IMG/VR virus record: IMGVR_UViG_3300033993_000943
Coordinates: 1 to 25,840 of that record
DNA from: a virus
DNA length: 25,840 bases
Strand: one strand, 5' to 3'
In this document: positions 7,989 to 14,544 of the stretch, one piece after another
Numbering within the stretch: position 1 is the stretch's first letter
How the letters are laid out: each line of letters starts with the position of its first letter
The notes under the pieces: generated by a model
Seen by the model: the letters and a program-made list of their open reading frames with translations, nothing else
Database searches by the model: none
Told to the model about the DNA's origin: nothing
Program-made: the position numbers and the translations under genes

Positions 7989-8384
7989 ATGACAAGCGCT
8001 CTAGCCGGTCTCGCCAACGCCACAGCCACCTTCAATGTGGCCACCGTTGGCACCACCACCGACCCTGACACCGGCAACGTTCTGCCAGCCACAGAAGCGC
8101 TCACCGTCAGCCTGTACCTGCGCCAGGGCGGCAGCAGCAGCGCCAACCTGCCGGGCGTTGACGCTGACACCGAGGTGCTGGAGGGTTATGCGGTGAGCCC
8201 GCAGGCCCTGGATGCACGGATCAAGCCAGGCACCACCGGCACCCTCAACTTCGCCGGCCAAGGCAGCGCCAACTGCGAGGTGATCAGCAGCCGCTTTCCT
8301 TACGGCAGCACCGGCACAATCGGCAGCACGCTGCAACAGGTGCTCGGCGACAAGATCCGCATTGCCCGCTACCTGCAGAACTGA
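7989..8384 (+). CDS. Putative head-completion/stopper protein (131 aa), reversed orientation
   Basis: A 131-residue protein (MTSALAGLANATATFNVATV) with a DPDTGNVLP turn, beta strands (EALTVSLYLRQGG), a YAVSPQALDARIKPGTTGTL segment and FPYGSTGTIGSTLQQVLG near the end. Size, beta-barrel-like pattern and coupling to a gp10-like gene suggest the head completion (stopper) protein that seals the connector. It is on the plus strand while all other structural genes but its partner are on the minus strand. Its stop overlaps the next ATG (TGATG). The start-associated element ends 2 nt before its ATG. Function is inferred from neighbours and is moderately secure. Confidence 0.8.
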   Translation: MTSALAGLANATATFNVATVGTTTDPDTGNVLPATEALTVSLYLRQGGSSSANLPGVDADTEVLEGYAVSPQALDARIKPGTTGTLNFAGQGSANCEVISSRFPYGSTGTIGSTLQQVLGDKIRIARYLQN

Positions 8385-8830
8385 TGACCGTTCAGGTCAA
8401 GGCCACCTACAAGCTGACCGGCTGGAACAGCACCCAGCTCAAGCTGCGGATCCCGGTCATCCTCACCGGCTACGGCAAGGTGATGGATCAGCAGCTCAAA
8501 GAGGAAATCCAATCGCCACAGTTCAACTGGCCGCGTGAAACACGTCGCCGCAATGGCTCCCGCGTCAGCAGCCCGCGTGACATCGTGGACTTGGGCAAGT
8601 TCCTGCGCTCACAACGCCGCGATCGCCCCAGCGCCACACAGCTGCGTTTCACGTGGGATGTCAAAAGCGACAGCGGTTTTTCCTATGCGCCGCTGATCCT
8701 GACCGGCTACACCACCAGGCGCGGCACCATTGTTCCCGGTCGCAACTGGATCCAGCCAGCACTAGAAGCCAGGCCGCTTGATCGCTTTTTTGCGGCCGAA
8801 TGGCGCCGACTTGAAAGCAGCGGACTGTAG
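8384..8830 (+). CDS. HK97 gp10-like tail completion/minor tail protein (148 aa)
   Basis: A 148-residue basic protein. The N-terminal half has a long helix (VILTGYGKVMDQQLKEEIQ) and an Arg-rich stretch (RETRRRNGSRVSSPRDIV). The C-terminal half shows the hallmark order of the gp10/tail-completion family: a Phe-Ser-Tyr-Ala-Pro 'sits at the edge' segment, a Gly-Tyr-Thr turn, then PGRNWIQPALEARPLDRFF. In HK97-like phages this protein joins the finished tail to the head. It is the second gene of the reversed plus-strand pair and is coupled to the first by TGATG. It converges on the major tail gene, from which it is separated by a terminator facing leftwards. Confidence 0.82.
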   Translation: MTVQVKATYKLTGWNSTQLKLRIPVILTGYGKVMDQQLKEEIQSPQFNWPRETRRRNGSRVSSPRDIVDLGKFLRSQRRDRPSATQLRFTWDVKSDSGFSYAPLILTGYTTRRGTIVPGRNWIQPALEARPLDRFFAAEWRRLESSGL

Positions 8831-8835
8831 ACAAG

Positions 8836-8864
8836 AAAAAAGCGGTCGCCTCCACAACGACCGC
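8836..8864 (-). terminator. Rho-independent terminator after the major tail gene
   Basis: On the minus strand a 7-bp stem (GCGGTCG / CGACCGC) with a 9-nt loop is followed directly by six T. It lies 27 nt past the major tail protein stop and would stop leftward transcription before it runs antisense through the two plus-strand genes. The plus-strand reading has no T tract, so the signal is directional. Confidence 0.85.
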
Positions 8865-8881
8865 CCCCTCGACTCACCGAG

Positions 8882-8893
8882 TCTAAGTTGCTC
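8882..8893 (-). repeat. Degenerate start-associated element (GAGCAACTTAGA)
   Basis: Minus-strand GAGCAACTTAGA (8 of 12 to consensus), overlapping the stop of the major tail gene. Together with the plus-oriented copy at 7975 it forms inverted repeats (GCAACCTAG / CTAAGTTGC) around the reversed two-gene module. Confidence 0.45.
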
Positions 8894-9638
8894 AGCTCAC
8901 GGTTGCCACAGTCAGCACCGGCAGCGTATCGCCAGTGCCAAAGACGGTGGGGTCGTTGATCGTCAACACATCGCCCACCTTGTAGTTCTCGCCAGAGGCC
9001 ACGATGGTTGCGGTCTGGATCACACCAGAACCATTCACCGTGATCGTGACGGTGGCATTCTTGCCCGAGCCATTGCCTTGTGCCGGAGTGGTGCTGACAA
9101 GCGGAACGCCAGTCTGAGCGGACAGGCCAAGGCCGCCGTTAGTGACCGTCAGCGTGGCAATGCCGTCACCCTGCTGGTAGTTCTTGGGTGCGCCATAGCC
9201 CACCAGGTCAAAGGTCACAGCCGCCACCGACCCAGCTTCCAGGCTCTCAGACCAGTTGCCAACAAACGCTACCCCGGCATCGACTTGCGCATCGGTGTTG
9301 CCAGCACCCAGCAGCGGCAGCTCACGGTACCACTGAACCGCCACGTTGTTGGCCGAGGTCTGCGCTGCACGCTTGAGGATCAAGTAGCCCGTGGAGGTCG
9401 GGTCCAGGTTCAGCGCGGCGCTGATCGTATAACTGTTGCCGGTAACAATGCTGGACTTGAAGCCGAAGTCGGTGCTGTAGTCCAGCACATCCTGCGTGTC
9501 CGAGCTGACCGAGATCGAAGCATTGGTCAGGCTCAGCACCTCCGTCATGGTGCTGGAGCTTGTCGGAGCGCTGGAAGCGGTGGTGCCAGCCTTGACCCAG
9601 AACCTGAGATCAAGAGCGGCGAAATAGGTTCCGGCCAC
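8892..9638 (-). CDS. Major tail (tube) protein with C-terminal beta domain (248 aa)
   Basis: A 248-residue protein starting GTG (MAGTYFAALDLRFWVKAGTT). Residues 1-165 look like a tail-tube fold: ISVSSDTQDVLDYSTDFGF, YTISAALNLDPTSTGYLIL and a VTFDLVGYG strand. A C-terminal extension from about residue 175 contains the GSGKNATVTITVNGSGVIQT and GENYKVGDVLTI pattern, a repeat-type module often carried by phage structural proteins and probably displayed on the outside of the tube. It lies between connector genes and the tape measure, is preceded by a CGGCAAGTTAGG element 20 nt upstream, and is followed by a strong terminator, which suits a highly expressed gene. Confidence 0.85.
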   Translation of the reverse strand: MAGTYFAALDLRFWVKAGTTASSAPTSSSTMTEVLSLTNASISVSSDTQDVLDYSTDFGFKSSIVTGNSYTISAALNLDPTSTGYLILKRAAQTSANNVAVQWYRELPLLGAGNTDAQVDAGVAFVGNWSESLEAGSVAAVTFDLVGYGAPKNYQQGDGIATLTVTNGGLGLSAQTGVPLVSTTPAQGNGSGKNATVTITVNGSGVIQTATIVASGENYKVGDVLTINDPTVFGTGDTLPVLTVATVS

Positions 9639-9658
9639 GTGGGTGTTGTTGCGTGTGC

Positions 9659-9670
9659 CCTAACTTGCCG
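9659..9670 (-). repeat. Start-associated element, copy d (CGGCAAGTTAGG)
   Basis: Minus-strand CGGCAAGTTAGG, identical to copy a, 20 nt before the major tail start. Its TAG is the stop codon of the sigma-like gene, which therefore ends Ala-Ala-Ser. Confidence 0.7.
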
Positions 9671-10247
9671 CCAGCCGCTCTTCCTCTGCTTCCAGCACCT
9701 CCCACGGTGTCGGGATCGGCGAGACGTGCAGGTCGAAGCCTTTGACGTCATGCGCAATGCCGGCGGTGGCCAGCAGCGCATCCTTCAGGTCGGTCTTGCT
9801 GCAGCTCAACTCGCGGCACACGGCTGCAGACTCCCAGCCCAGTGCCATCAGCTTGCGGGCCTGGTTGCCGAGGAGCCGCGCCTTGTGCGTCGCCTTGATT
9901 GTCCAGTTGTGGCTGCGCAGGTAATGCAGCACCTCACCTTGCGCAAAGGCCCAGAAGATGGTGCTCAGCCTTCCGCGGTCCGGGTTCCAGGCCTTGCACG
10001 CCTTGATGAAGGCCATGTCCACGCAGGAAAAGATGTCCTCGCGTGCAATGCAGTGCCCGTACTTGCGTGCCAGCTTGCCACCGAAGCTCTTGATCAGGCC
10101 AATGTGCTCGGCATACATGCGCCCGATGCGGCGCTGCTCAGAGCGGGTCAGCGGGTTGGCCAAATACGGTTCAGCACGTCGCTTGAGCGGTGCAACTGCA
10201 GCAACCGCAAACAGATCAAGCTGGCATTCAGCGACGGGCATTGTCAC
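9660..10247 (-). CDS. Sigma-70 region-2-like transcription factor with N-terminal clamp-binding motif
   Basis: A 195-residue protein starting GTG. Residues 45-120 follow sigma-70 region 2 step by step: a helix ending in YGHCIAREDIFSCVDMAFI (like the DL-x-Q-x-G-x-x-G-L of region 2.2), an Ala-x-x-x-Trp-Asn-Pro-Asp-Arg-Gly-Arg segment, LSTIFWAFAQGEVLHYLRSH (like FSTYA...EI...LR) and WTIKATHKAR at region 2.4/3.0. Residues 125-160 can form a helix-turn-helix (WESAAVCRELSCSKTDL). The extreme N-terminus carries QLDLF at residues 10-14, which fits the beta-clamp consensus QL[SD]LF. It probably directs RNA polymerase to phage late promoters. It sits unexpectedly between connector and major tail genes and has only one start-associated element 2 nt upstream. 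Sigma-like identity is well supported; target promoters are not known. Confidence 0.75.
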   Translation of the reverse strand: MTMPVAECQLDLFAVAAVAPLKRRAEPYLANPLTRSEQRRIGRMYAEHIGLIKSFGGKLARKYGHCIAREDIFSCVDMAFIKACKAWNPDRGRLSTIFWAFAQGEVLHYLRSHNWTIKATHKARLLGNQARKLMALGWESAAVCRELSCSKTDLKDALLATAGIAHDVKGFDLHVSPIPTPWEVLEAEEERLAAS

Positions 10248-10249
10248 AC

Positions 10250-10261
10250 TCTAACTTCGCA
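10250..10261 (-). repeat. Start-associated element, copy e (TGCGAAGTTAGA)
   Basis: Minus-strand TGCGAAGTTAGA, a weaker match, 2 nt before the GTG of the sigma-like gene. It contains the stop codon of the connector gene. The weak match could mean lower activity here. Confidence 0.5.
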
Positions 10262-10808
10262 ACACCGGCACTGATCGGGCGCTGGAATTGGAGCCGCTCA
10301 GGCACAAGCAACCGAGCACTTGCTTCAAGTGCGGCACCACGTTCAGGGCGTTCTTGGCCTCTGCCTGGCCGGCCTGATTGAACTCCACGTCGATCACGTC
10401 AACCCGCGCTCGCTTCAGGTTGGCATTGGGGATGCCAGGGATCAGTTCGCTGCTACCAGCGCCGGTGCCGCTGAGCACGTTGCTATCACCCAGCAGGTAT
10501 TCCGCCAGGTCAAAGGCGGCTTGCTTGATCGGCTGCGGAATCTCGCTGCTGGTGAAGCTCCAGTCGCCGCATTCAGCATCACTGCGCGGCCAGAGCAGCG
10601 CCTGCGTTGTGGAAGCCTTGCTGCCCACGTATTGCAGCTCGTCGAGGTAGCGGGTCGCCATGATCAGCGCCCGACCCTTGTTGTCAGTGGTTGCCGTGGC
10701 CCAGTTCAAGGTGCCGAGGTACAGGTTGGCCAGATCATCAGCAGCGGCCACCGACAGGTAGCTGTTGGCATTGCTGGCCCCGGCAGTGGCGACAACGGTG
10801 ACGGGCAT
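10251..10808 (-). CDS. Head-tail connector ('DnaT-like' gp6-type, 185 aa)
   Basis: A 185-residue protein whose first 90 residues follow the head-tail adaptor pattern often labelled 'DnaT-like ssDNA-binding': an ANSYLSVAAADDLANLYLG segment (residues 13-31), a Trp, then NKGRALIMATRYLDELQYVG and ALLWPRSDAECG. This helical fold forms the ring below the portal. The C-terminal 30 residues (LKQVLGCLCLSGSNSSARS) look like a flexible tail. It lies just after the Mu-F-like gene, as usual for a connector. A CGGCAACTTAAG element is 17 nt upstream. I read the DnaT label as a fold name and not as a replication role. Confidence 0.82.
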   Translation of the reverse strand: MPVTVVATAGASNANSYLSVAAADDLANLYLGTLNWATATTDNKGRALIMATRYLDELQYVGSKASTTQALLWPRSDAECGDWSFTSSEIPQPIKQAAFDLAEYLLGDSNVLSGTGAGSSELIPGIPNANLKRARVDVIDVEFNQAGQAEAKNALNVVPHLKQVLGCLCLSGSNSSARSVPVLRS

Positions 10809-10825
10809 GGCGGCGCACTCTTGGC

Positions 10826-10837
10826 CTTAAGTTGCCG
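10826..10837 (-). repeat. Start-associated element, copy f (CGGCAACTTAAG)
   Basis: Minus-strand CGGCAACTTAAG, 17 nt before the connector ATG. It contains the TAA stop of the Mu-F-like gene, whose product ends Pro-Ala-Thr. Confidence 0.65.
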
Positions 10838-11852
10838 GTGGCGTCTTCGGTGCTGACCAGAGCTTGACGGCCTTGTCGAAGCCGATCTCGCCGTCCACCA
10901 GGCGCTGGCCGAGCTTCTTGCCGAAGATGGCCTGCGCAGTTGCGGGGTTGTCGCTGACCCACTGCCTAGCCGCAACCTTGAAGCTCAGCGCTTGCTCAGC
11001 GCCATCGCCGTCGGCGGGTCGCTTGGGCGGCACCTTGTTGCCACTCGGGTCGGTCATGTCTTCGCTGCGCCACTTCCACGGCAGGAGGTAGCAGCGGCAC
11101 TGCATGTGCGGGCTGACCTTGCGGTAGTCGGTCGGGAAGCGCTTGCCGTCCAGCTTCAGGCAGATCGGGCAGACCGCGCTATCCAGAACTGCCGTCCACA
11201 CCAGCCCTTCAGGCCCCATCCAGGCCGGGTCAGCCTCGAACTCATAGATCGCCTGCTGGGCCGCGTTGCCCACCTCCTGCACCCCGGTGCGGATGATGGC
11301 CTCGACGTTGTTCTCCGTGACGCGGACGACCGCATCCTCATAGGTGCGGAACACTTCGCCGCCCAGATCGGACAGCCCCAACCGGATGTAGCGCTCCACG
11401 CGATCGGCCACAGCGGCCGGCAGTGTTGCGGTCAGCTGTGTGCTGAGCGTCTTGCCGCCCACCACGGCATCGTTCACCAGGCGGTTGATCTGCGCCTGCG
11501 TGACCTGCACCCCACCATCGGAGGCCAGCTCACCGCCGGCCATGGTGACCATGCGGCGGGCAAAGTCCAGCTGCCGCTCGACAAATGGCGCCAAGGCGTT
11601 CTGCATGGCCGCCAGCTGCGGCACACCGAAGCTGTCCTGCACGCTGCGGCCAACAGCTGCAACGATGCTGGCAATGATGCGCTCCCGGCCTGGCCCTACA
11701 GCCAGAGCGCCGGAACTGCCCACCGCACGCTCCACAGCTGCCAGCGTGGTGCGCAGATCGCGCAACGCCTGCTTGATCAGGCGGTCTTCCAGCTTCTTGG
11801 CCGAAAGGGCATTGCGCAGGAAGGCTTCGACCTGTGCTGACAGATCAGCCAT
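10827..11852 (-). CDS. Mu F-like minor head protein (head morphogenesis, 341 aa)
   Basis: A 341-residue protein of the Mu gpF/SPP1 gp7 head-morphogenesis family. The first two thirds are helical (RNALSAKKLEDRLIKQALRD, then several amphipathic helices). The signature is at residues 219-257: a W-T-x-x-L-D segment, CPICLKLDGKRF, then a SPHMQCRCYLLPW motif, giving Cys228, Cys231, His249, Cys252 and Cys254 as a possible metal site. These proteins bind the portal and are packaged inside heads. The start chosen is the ATG at 11852 that overlaps the upstream TAA (TAATG). A longer GTG-initiated version to 11909 would overlap the neighbour by 58 nt with unlikely sequence. Confidence 0.88.
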   Translation of the reverse strand: MADLSAQVEAFLRNALSAKKLEDRLIKQALRDLRTTLAAVERAVGSSGALAVGPGRERIIASIVAAVGRSVQDSFGVPQLAAMQNALAPFVERQLDFARRMVTMAGGELASDGGVQVTQAQINRLVNDAVVGGKTLSTQLTATLPAAVADRVERYIRLGLSDLGGEVFRTYEDAVVRVTENNVEAIIRTGVQEVGNAAQQAIYEFEADPAWMGPEGLVWTAVLDSAVCPICLKLDGKRFPTDYRKVSPHMQCRCYLLPWKWRSEDMTDPSGNKVPPKRPADGDGAEQALSFKVAARQWVSDNPATAQAIFGKKLGQRLVDGEIGFDKAVKLWSAPKTPPAT

Positions 11853-12151
11853 TAGGCGGCAAACACCCTTGCCGGCTGCTCCGGCGTCACGACATAGGCG
11901 TCCCACCAATCAGGCAAGCCACCGATGTAGTTGACGTGCCAGCCGCTCAGCAGCACGGGTGGGGTAAGCACCTCGCCGGTGTCGGGGTCAAAGGTGCCTC
12001 CTGTGTAGATGGGACCGATGACATCGAGGGCGTGGGTGTGGCTGGCAGTGAGCACCACGGTGTCGCCGTCTTCATTGGTGGTGGTAAGGCCAGCAGCATC
12101 CAGCGCAGCCATGCCGGTGGATTCGTCGGGGAAGCGGAGGTAGTGCGTCAT
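11852..12151 (-). CDS. Small phage protein in head/appendage operon (99 aa)
   Basis: A 99-residue protein beginning MTHYLRFPDESTGMAALDAAG and containing ASHTHALDVIGPIYTGGTFD and LSGWHVNYIGGLPDWWDAYV. This pattern recurs in small phage proteins found beside tail-fibre genes, with predicted mixed alpha/beta fold and a Trp-rich end. It overlaps the lectin-like appendage gene by 4 nt (ATGA) and the Mu-F-like gene by TAATG, so all three are probably co-translated. It could be an appendage cofactor or assembly protein; no catalytic motif is visible and the function remains unknown. Confidence 0.82.
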   Translation of the reverse strand: MTHYLRFPDESTGMAALDAAGLTTTNEDGDTVVLTASHTHALDVIGPIYTGGTFDPDTGEVLTPPVLLSGWHVNYIGGLPDWWDAYVVTPEQPARVFAA

Positions 12152-13449
12152 TGCGTGATCGCCTGCAGCGTGGAGTTGGGGAGGCGCTGGGGGAAGAAGG
12201 TGAGGCGGCGGATGGTGCCTCCGACTTGTTGCGTACTTGCAAAGTTTTGACCAATAAACATGCGATCCGGCGTTGGAATTGTCGCAGTTGTGTCCTCGGT
12301 TCCGATCTGTCCGTTAGTCGCCAAGTTGATGCTATTCAGGCGGTAGGAAGCTGCTGTTGTGTAGCGAGCGCCTCCAGAAATGACTGGGCCGGCACCTACA
12401 TCCGCTTGTGTAACCCCTCCGTCAATTACGGCAACCGCAAGTGATCCAGCGCCAGTGCGTCGTGTAAAGATGCGTTCGTTGCCAAGTGCATCTGAAATGT
12501 CAGCAGCAAGCTGAGCGATCGTATTGTTTGGTGCAGATACAACATCCGCAAACACCGTCCCCTCATCCTGCCGATACCAAGAGCTGAAGTTCGCCCCCGT
12601 GATGCTGGCAACGTCCGCGCTGCGGGTGGCTGCGGCGGCAGTGGTGGGGATGTAGCTGGTGGGGAAGGCTCCGGCTTCTAGTTGGGCGCCCCAGAGGTAG
12701 ATGCCGCTAGCGCCGTCGCCAGTATAAGCAAACGCTAATGCACTTGTTGCAATAGAAATAAAATACGTTGACGTTACGGTGGTAGTTGATTGAATTGAGC
12801 ACCTATACCATCCATTAGGCAGTGCCTGAATTGTTCCGGGTCCACTGACCACTGCTCCGGTTGAAAGGTTAAAATAAGTTTCACCTTGAGCGCCATCTGT
12901 AGCATTGAAATCAATTAAACGAAATAATCGCGCTCCAGGGCCTTGCTTGGCAAAAACAGAGAATCTTTTGGCTCCAGTAGTTGTAGAAGTTTGATTAACG
13001 TTGTGCTGACTGTTTGAGGTATTTTCGGTGATTAAATCTGCCGTCGTTTGCCCGTCTGGTGCTGTTAATGCGTTTAGCGTTGAACCACTACCAAATGCTA
13101 GTAGTCCATTTGCTGTCCAAGTTGTCCCAAAATTCTCCGACTGCACTAACAAATTCGTCCGCTGCTCCTCCACCAGCAGGCCCAGGCTTTCGCCGGTCGT
13201 GGGGTTGTGGTCAAACCTCGGCACATCCACAGCCGCCGTCTGCAGCGTTCCCGCGCTGTCGATGTAGGTCGCGCTGCTGGCGCGGGTGAAGGTAATCAGG
13301 CTCTGCCCCGTTCTGGAGTCAACCAGCGATTTGCTGTCCGCAAAGCGCAGATCAAGGCTTGGCACCGCTTTTGCGCTGCGCCAAAGGGCATTGCGCACCC
13401 ACTGGCCTGGCATCAACGCAGCGCGGCGCGATGGCAGTATCAACGTCAC
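12148..13449 (-). CDS. Lectin-like virion appendage protein (433 aa) within the head cluster
   Basis: A 433-residue protein starting GTG. After about 35 basic residues it has the conserved phage module LITFTRASSATYIDSAGTLQ, DVPRFDHNPTTGESLGLLVE and EEQRTNLLVQSENF (residues 50-110), a carbohydrate-binding-like beta domain (NGWYRCSIQSTTTVTST, GIYLWGAQLEAGAFPTSYIP), and a second jelly-roll-like domain at 280-425 (MFIGQNF, IRRLTFFP). Such proteins are receptor-contacting fibres or head decorations. It sits unusually between capsid genes and the Mu-F-like gene. The stretch 12720-13160 is clearly richer in A and T than the rest of the window. It overlaps both neighbours by 4 nt. Confidence 0.82.
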   Translation of the reverse strand: MTLILPSRRAALMPGQWVRNALWRSAKAVPSLDLRFADSKSLVDSRTGQSLITFTRASSATYIDSAGTLQTAAVDVPRFDHNPTTGESLGLLVEEQRTNLLVQSENFGTTWTANGLLAFGSGSTLNALTAPDGQTTADLITENTSNSQHNVNQTSTTTGAKRFSVFAKQGPGARLFRLIDFNATDGAQGETYFNLSTGAVVSGPGTIQALPNGWYRCSIQSTTTVTSTYFISIATSALAFAYTGDGASGIYLWGAQLEAGAFPTSYIPTTAAAATRSADVASITGANFSSWYRQDEGTVFADVVSAPNNTIAQLAADISDALGNERIFTRRTGAGSLAVAVIDGGVTQADVGAGPVISGGARYTTAASYRLNSINLATNGQIGTEDTTATIPTPDRMFIGQNFASTQQVGGTIRRLTFFPQRLPNSTLQAITQ

Positions 13450-13994
13450 AGGCCAGCCTCCAGTGTCACTACCCGCAGGCTGTGAGCAGTGCCGCTGGCT
13501 GGGGTGTACGCGCCACGGGTTTCAAGTTCGGCATAAAGGATGTTGCTGCCGGCTGCCAGTTTGATTGCCGTGCCGCAGTAGTCAGATTGCGTGAACAACG
13601 TGCTGCCCAGGTCTTGCGGCGCTGAAAGATCGACAAACCCCGCATAGGCACCCACTTCGCCGCTCACCAGATCAAACGCGGCGTTGTCCAGAATCGCGGT
13701 GGGAATGGCGGTGTAGAAGTGCAGCCGGAATCCGGCCATGCCGCTGGGCACCGTGGTGCTTGCAATCATCAGGCGCACCGACTGCACTAGCACGTAGCCA
13801 CCGCTGGGGCCGATGCTGGGCAGGGTGATGATGGCGCTGCCCGCATTGGCGGGCGTGACGCCATCAGCCACACCAATCACATCACCGGCGGTGTAGGCCG
13901 TGGTATTGCTGGGGCGCGTGATGGTGACCGCAGCGCGATAAGCGACACCGCTTGCTTCTACTGCAGCCTCGCCGCCGCCCAGAAAGGTGGCCAT
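13446..13994 (-). CDS. Phage structural protein near capsid genes (182 aa)
   Basis: A 182-residue protein (MATFLGGGEAAVEASGVAYR) predicted to be mostly beta: AAVTITRPSNTTAYTAGDVI, PSGGYVLVQSVRLMIASTTV, MAGFRLHFYTAIPTAILDNA, then a VDLSAPQDLGSTLF segment and a C-terminal HSLRVVTLEAGL. This type of protein is common next to capsid and fibre genes in phages of environmental bacteria, and is probably a head fibre base or decoration protein. It starts in a TGATG overlap with the 51-aa gene and ends in a 4-nt GTGA overlap with the lectin-like gene. No named family assigned. Confidence 0.8.
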   Translation of the reverse strand: MATFLGGGEAAVEASGVAYRAAVTITRPSNTTAYTAGDVIGVADGVTPANAGSAIITLPSIGPSGGYVLVQSVRLMIASTTVPSGMAGFRLHFYTAIPTAILDNAAFDLVSGEVGAYAGFVDLSAPQDLGSTLFTQSDYCGTAIKLAAGSNILYAELETRGAYTPASGTAHSLRVVTLEAGL

Positions 13995-14149
13995 CAGTCT
14001 TCTGTCACCTGGATTTCCTTAGGTTGCCGACCACGGCGGCGAGGCCTGGCCTCTTCCTTTGGCGAGGTCTGCTCAACAGCAAAAGAGGCCGCCTCCGCAG
14101 AGGCAGCCTCCAGCTGTTCACGCAGTCGCCTGAACGCGAACAATCCCAC
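13994..14149 (-). CDS. Small basic-tailed protein (51 aa, GTG start)
   Basis: A 51-residue frame filling the gap between the 126-aa and 182-aa genes. It starts GTG at 14149 (Val-Gly-Leu-Phe-Ala-Phe-Arg-Arg-Leu-Arg-Glu-Gln) with a purine-rich GGAAG sequence about 8 nt ahead, and ends in a TGATG overlap with the next gene. The N-terminal half can form an Ala/Glu helix. Residues 33-43 are highly basic (ARPRRRGRQPK), like the tails of small head-associated or DNA-contacting phage proteins. A CGGCAACCTAAG element is embedded in its 3' part. Coupled position and codon-like composition support a real gene; function unknown. Confidence 0.72.
   Translation of the reverse strand: MGLFAFRRLREQLEAASAEAASFAVEQTSPKEEARPRRRGRQPKEIQVTED
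14018..14029 (-). repeat. Start-associated element, copy g (CGGCAACCTAAG)
   Basis: Minus-strand CGGCAACCTAAG, 23 nt before the ATG of the 182-aa protein. Unlike most copies it lies inside a coding frame (Arg-Gln-Pro-Lys) with no stop role, so it is not merely a side-effect of a stop codon context. Confidence 0.6.
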
Positions 14150-14152
14150 TGA

Positions 14153-14533
14153 TCACTTCCGGTAGAAGATGACTGTGGAGCTGGTCGCCACACGGCCAAT
14201 AAAGGTGGCCGAGCTGGCTGCTGCCACGGTGACAGAGCCGGACACGCTCACGCTTGCACCACCAGCAAAGGTGATGGCGTGAGTCGCACCTGCGAGGTTG
14301 ACGATCGTCACCTCAAAGCACTGGCCGACCATGCCACTGTCGCCCAGCTCGCTGATGATCTCAGCGGCGGTGGCGGTGGTGTAGGTGCGGCCCGTGGATG
14401 GGGTCACCGTGATCAGGCTCTCAACGCTCTGGGCAGCGGTGAGGGTGGTGTCAGCGTTGCCGCCGGCCAGCAGCACGCGGCCCTGGGTAGCGCGGCCGAA
14501 GTTGGCCTGCTCCAGTTCAAAAATGGATGCCAT
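14153..14533 (-). CDS. Putative head decoration protein (126 aa)
   Basis: A 126-residue protein (MASIFELEQANFGRATQGRV) with a strongly beta-patterned body (TTLTAAQSVESLITVTPSTG, THAITFAGGASVSVSGSVTV) and a final SSTVIFYRK strand. It is the first gene after the major capsid protein, where capsid-stabilising decoration proteins usually sit, and its size fits. The pattern near residues 95-125 is like the 'noise term' strands common in small phage beta proteins. It is 11 nt after the capsid gene and 3 nt ahead of the 51-aa gene. Decoration is inferred from position and size only. Confidence 0.75.
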   Translation of the reverse strand: MASIFELEQANFGRATQGRVLLAGGNADTTLTAAQSVESLITVTPSTGRTYTTATAAEIISELGDSGMVGQCFEVTIVNLAGATHAITFAGGASVSVSGSVTVAAASSATFIGRVATSSTVIFYRK

Positions 14534-14544
14534 CGTTAGTTACC

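Noticed and set aside
8001-8336. Minus-strand frame that would keep the operon on one strand
   Set aside because: Its translation is Ala/Gly-rich without pattern, while the plus-strand pair there has recognisable gp10-like features and TGATG coupling.
8619-8626. HIP1 octamer GCGATCGC as proof of a cyanobacterial host
   Set aside because: Only one copy is present, about what chance gives in GC-rich DNA, so it cannot support the host call.
8778-10274. Plus-strand open frame of 498 codons
   Set aside because: It lies opposite the major tail and sigma-like genes, whose protein sequences are convincing. Its translation is rich in Arg, His, Cys and Gln without domain order.
10251-10808. DnaT-like replication protein
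   Set aside because: The label often attached to this fold is misleading here. Its place between Mu-F-like and tail genes fits a head-tail connector.
10992-11840. Plus-strand open frame of 282 codons
   Set aside because: Antisense to the Mu-F-like gene and rich in His, Gln and Leu as expected for a reverse-complement shadow.
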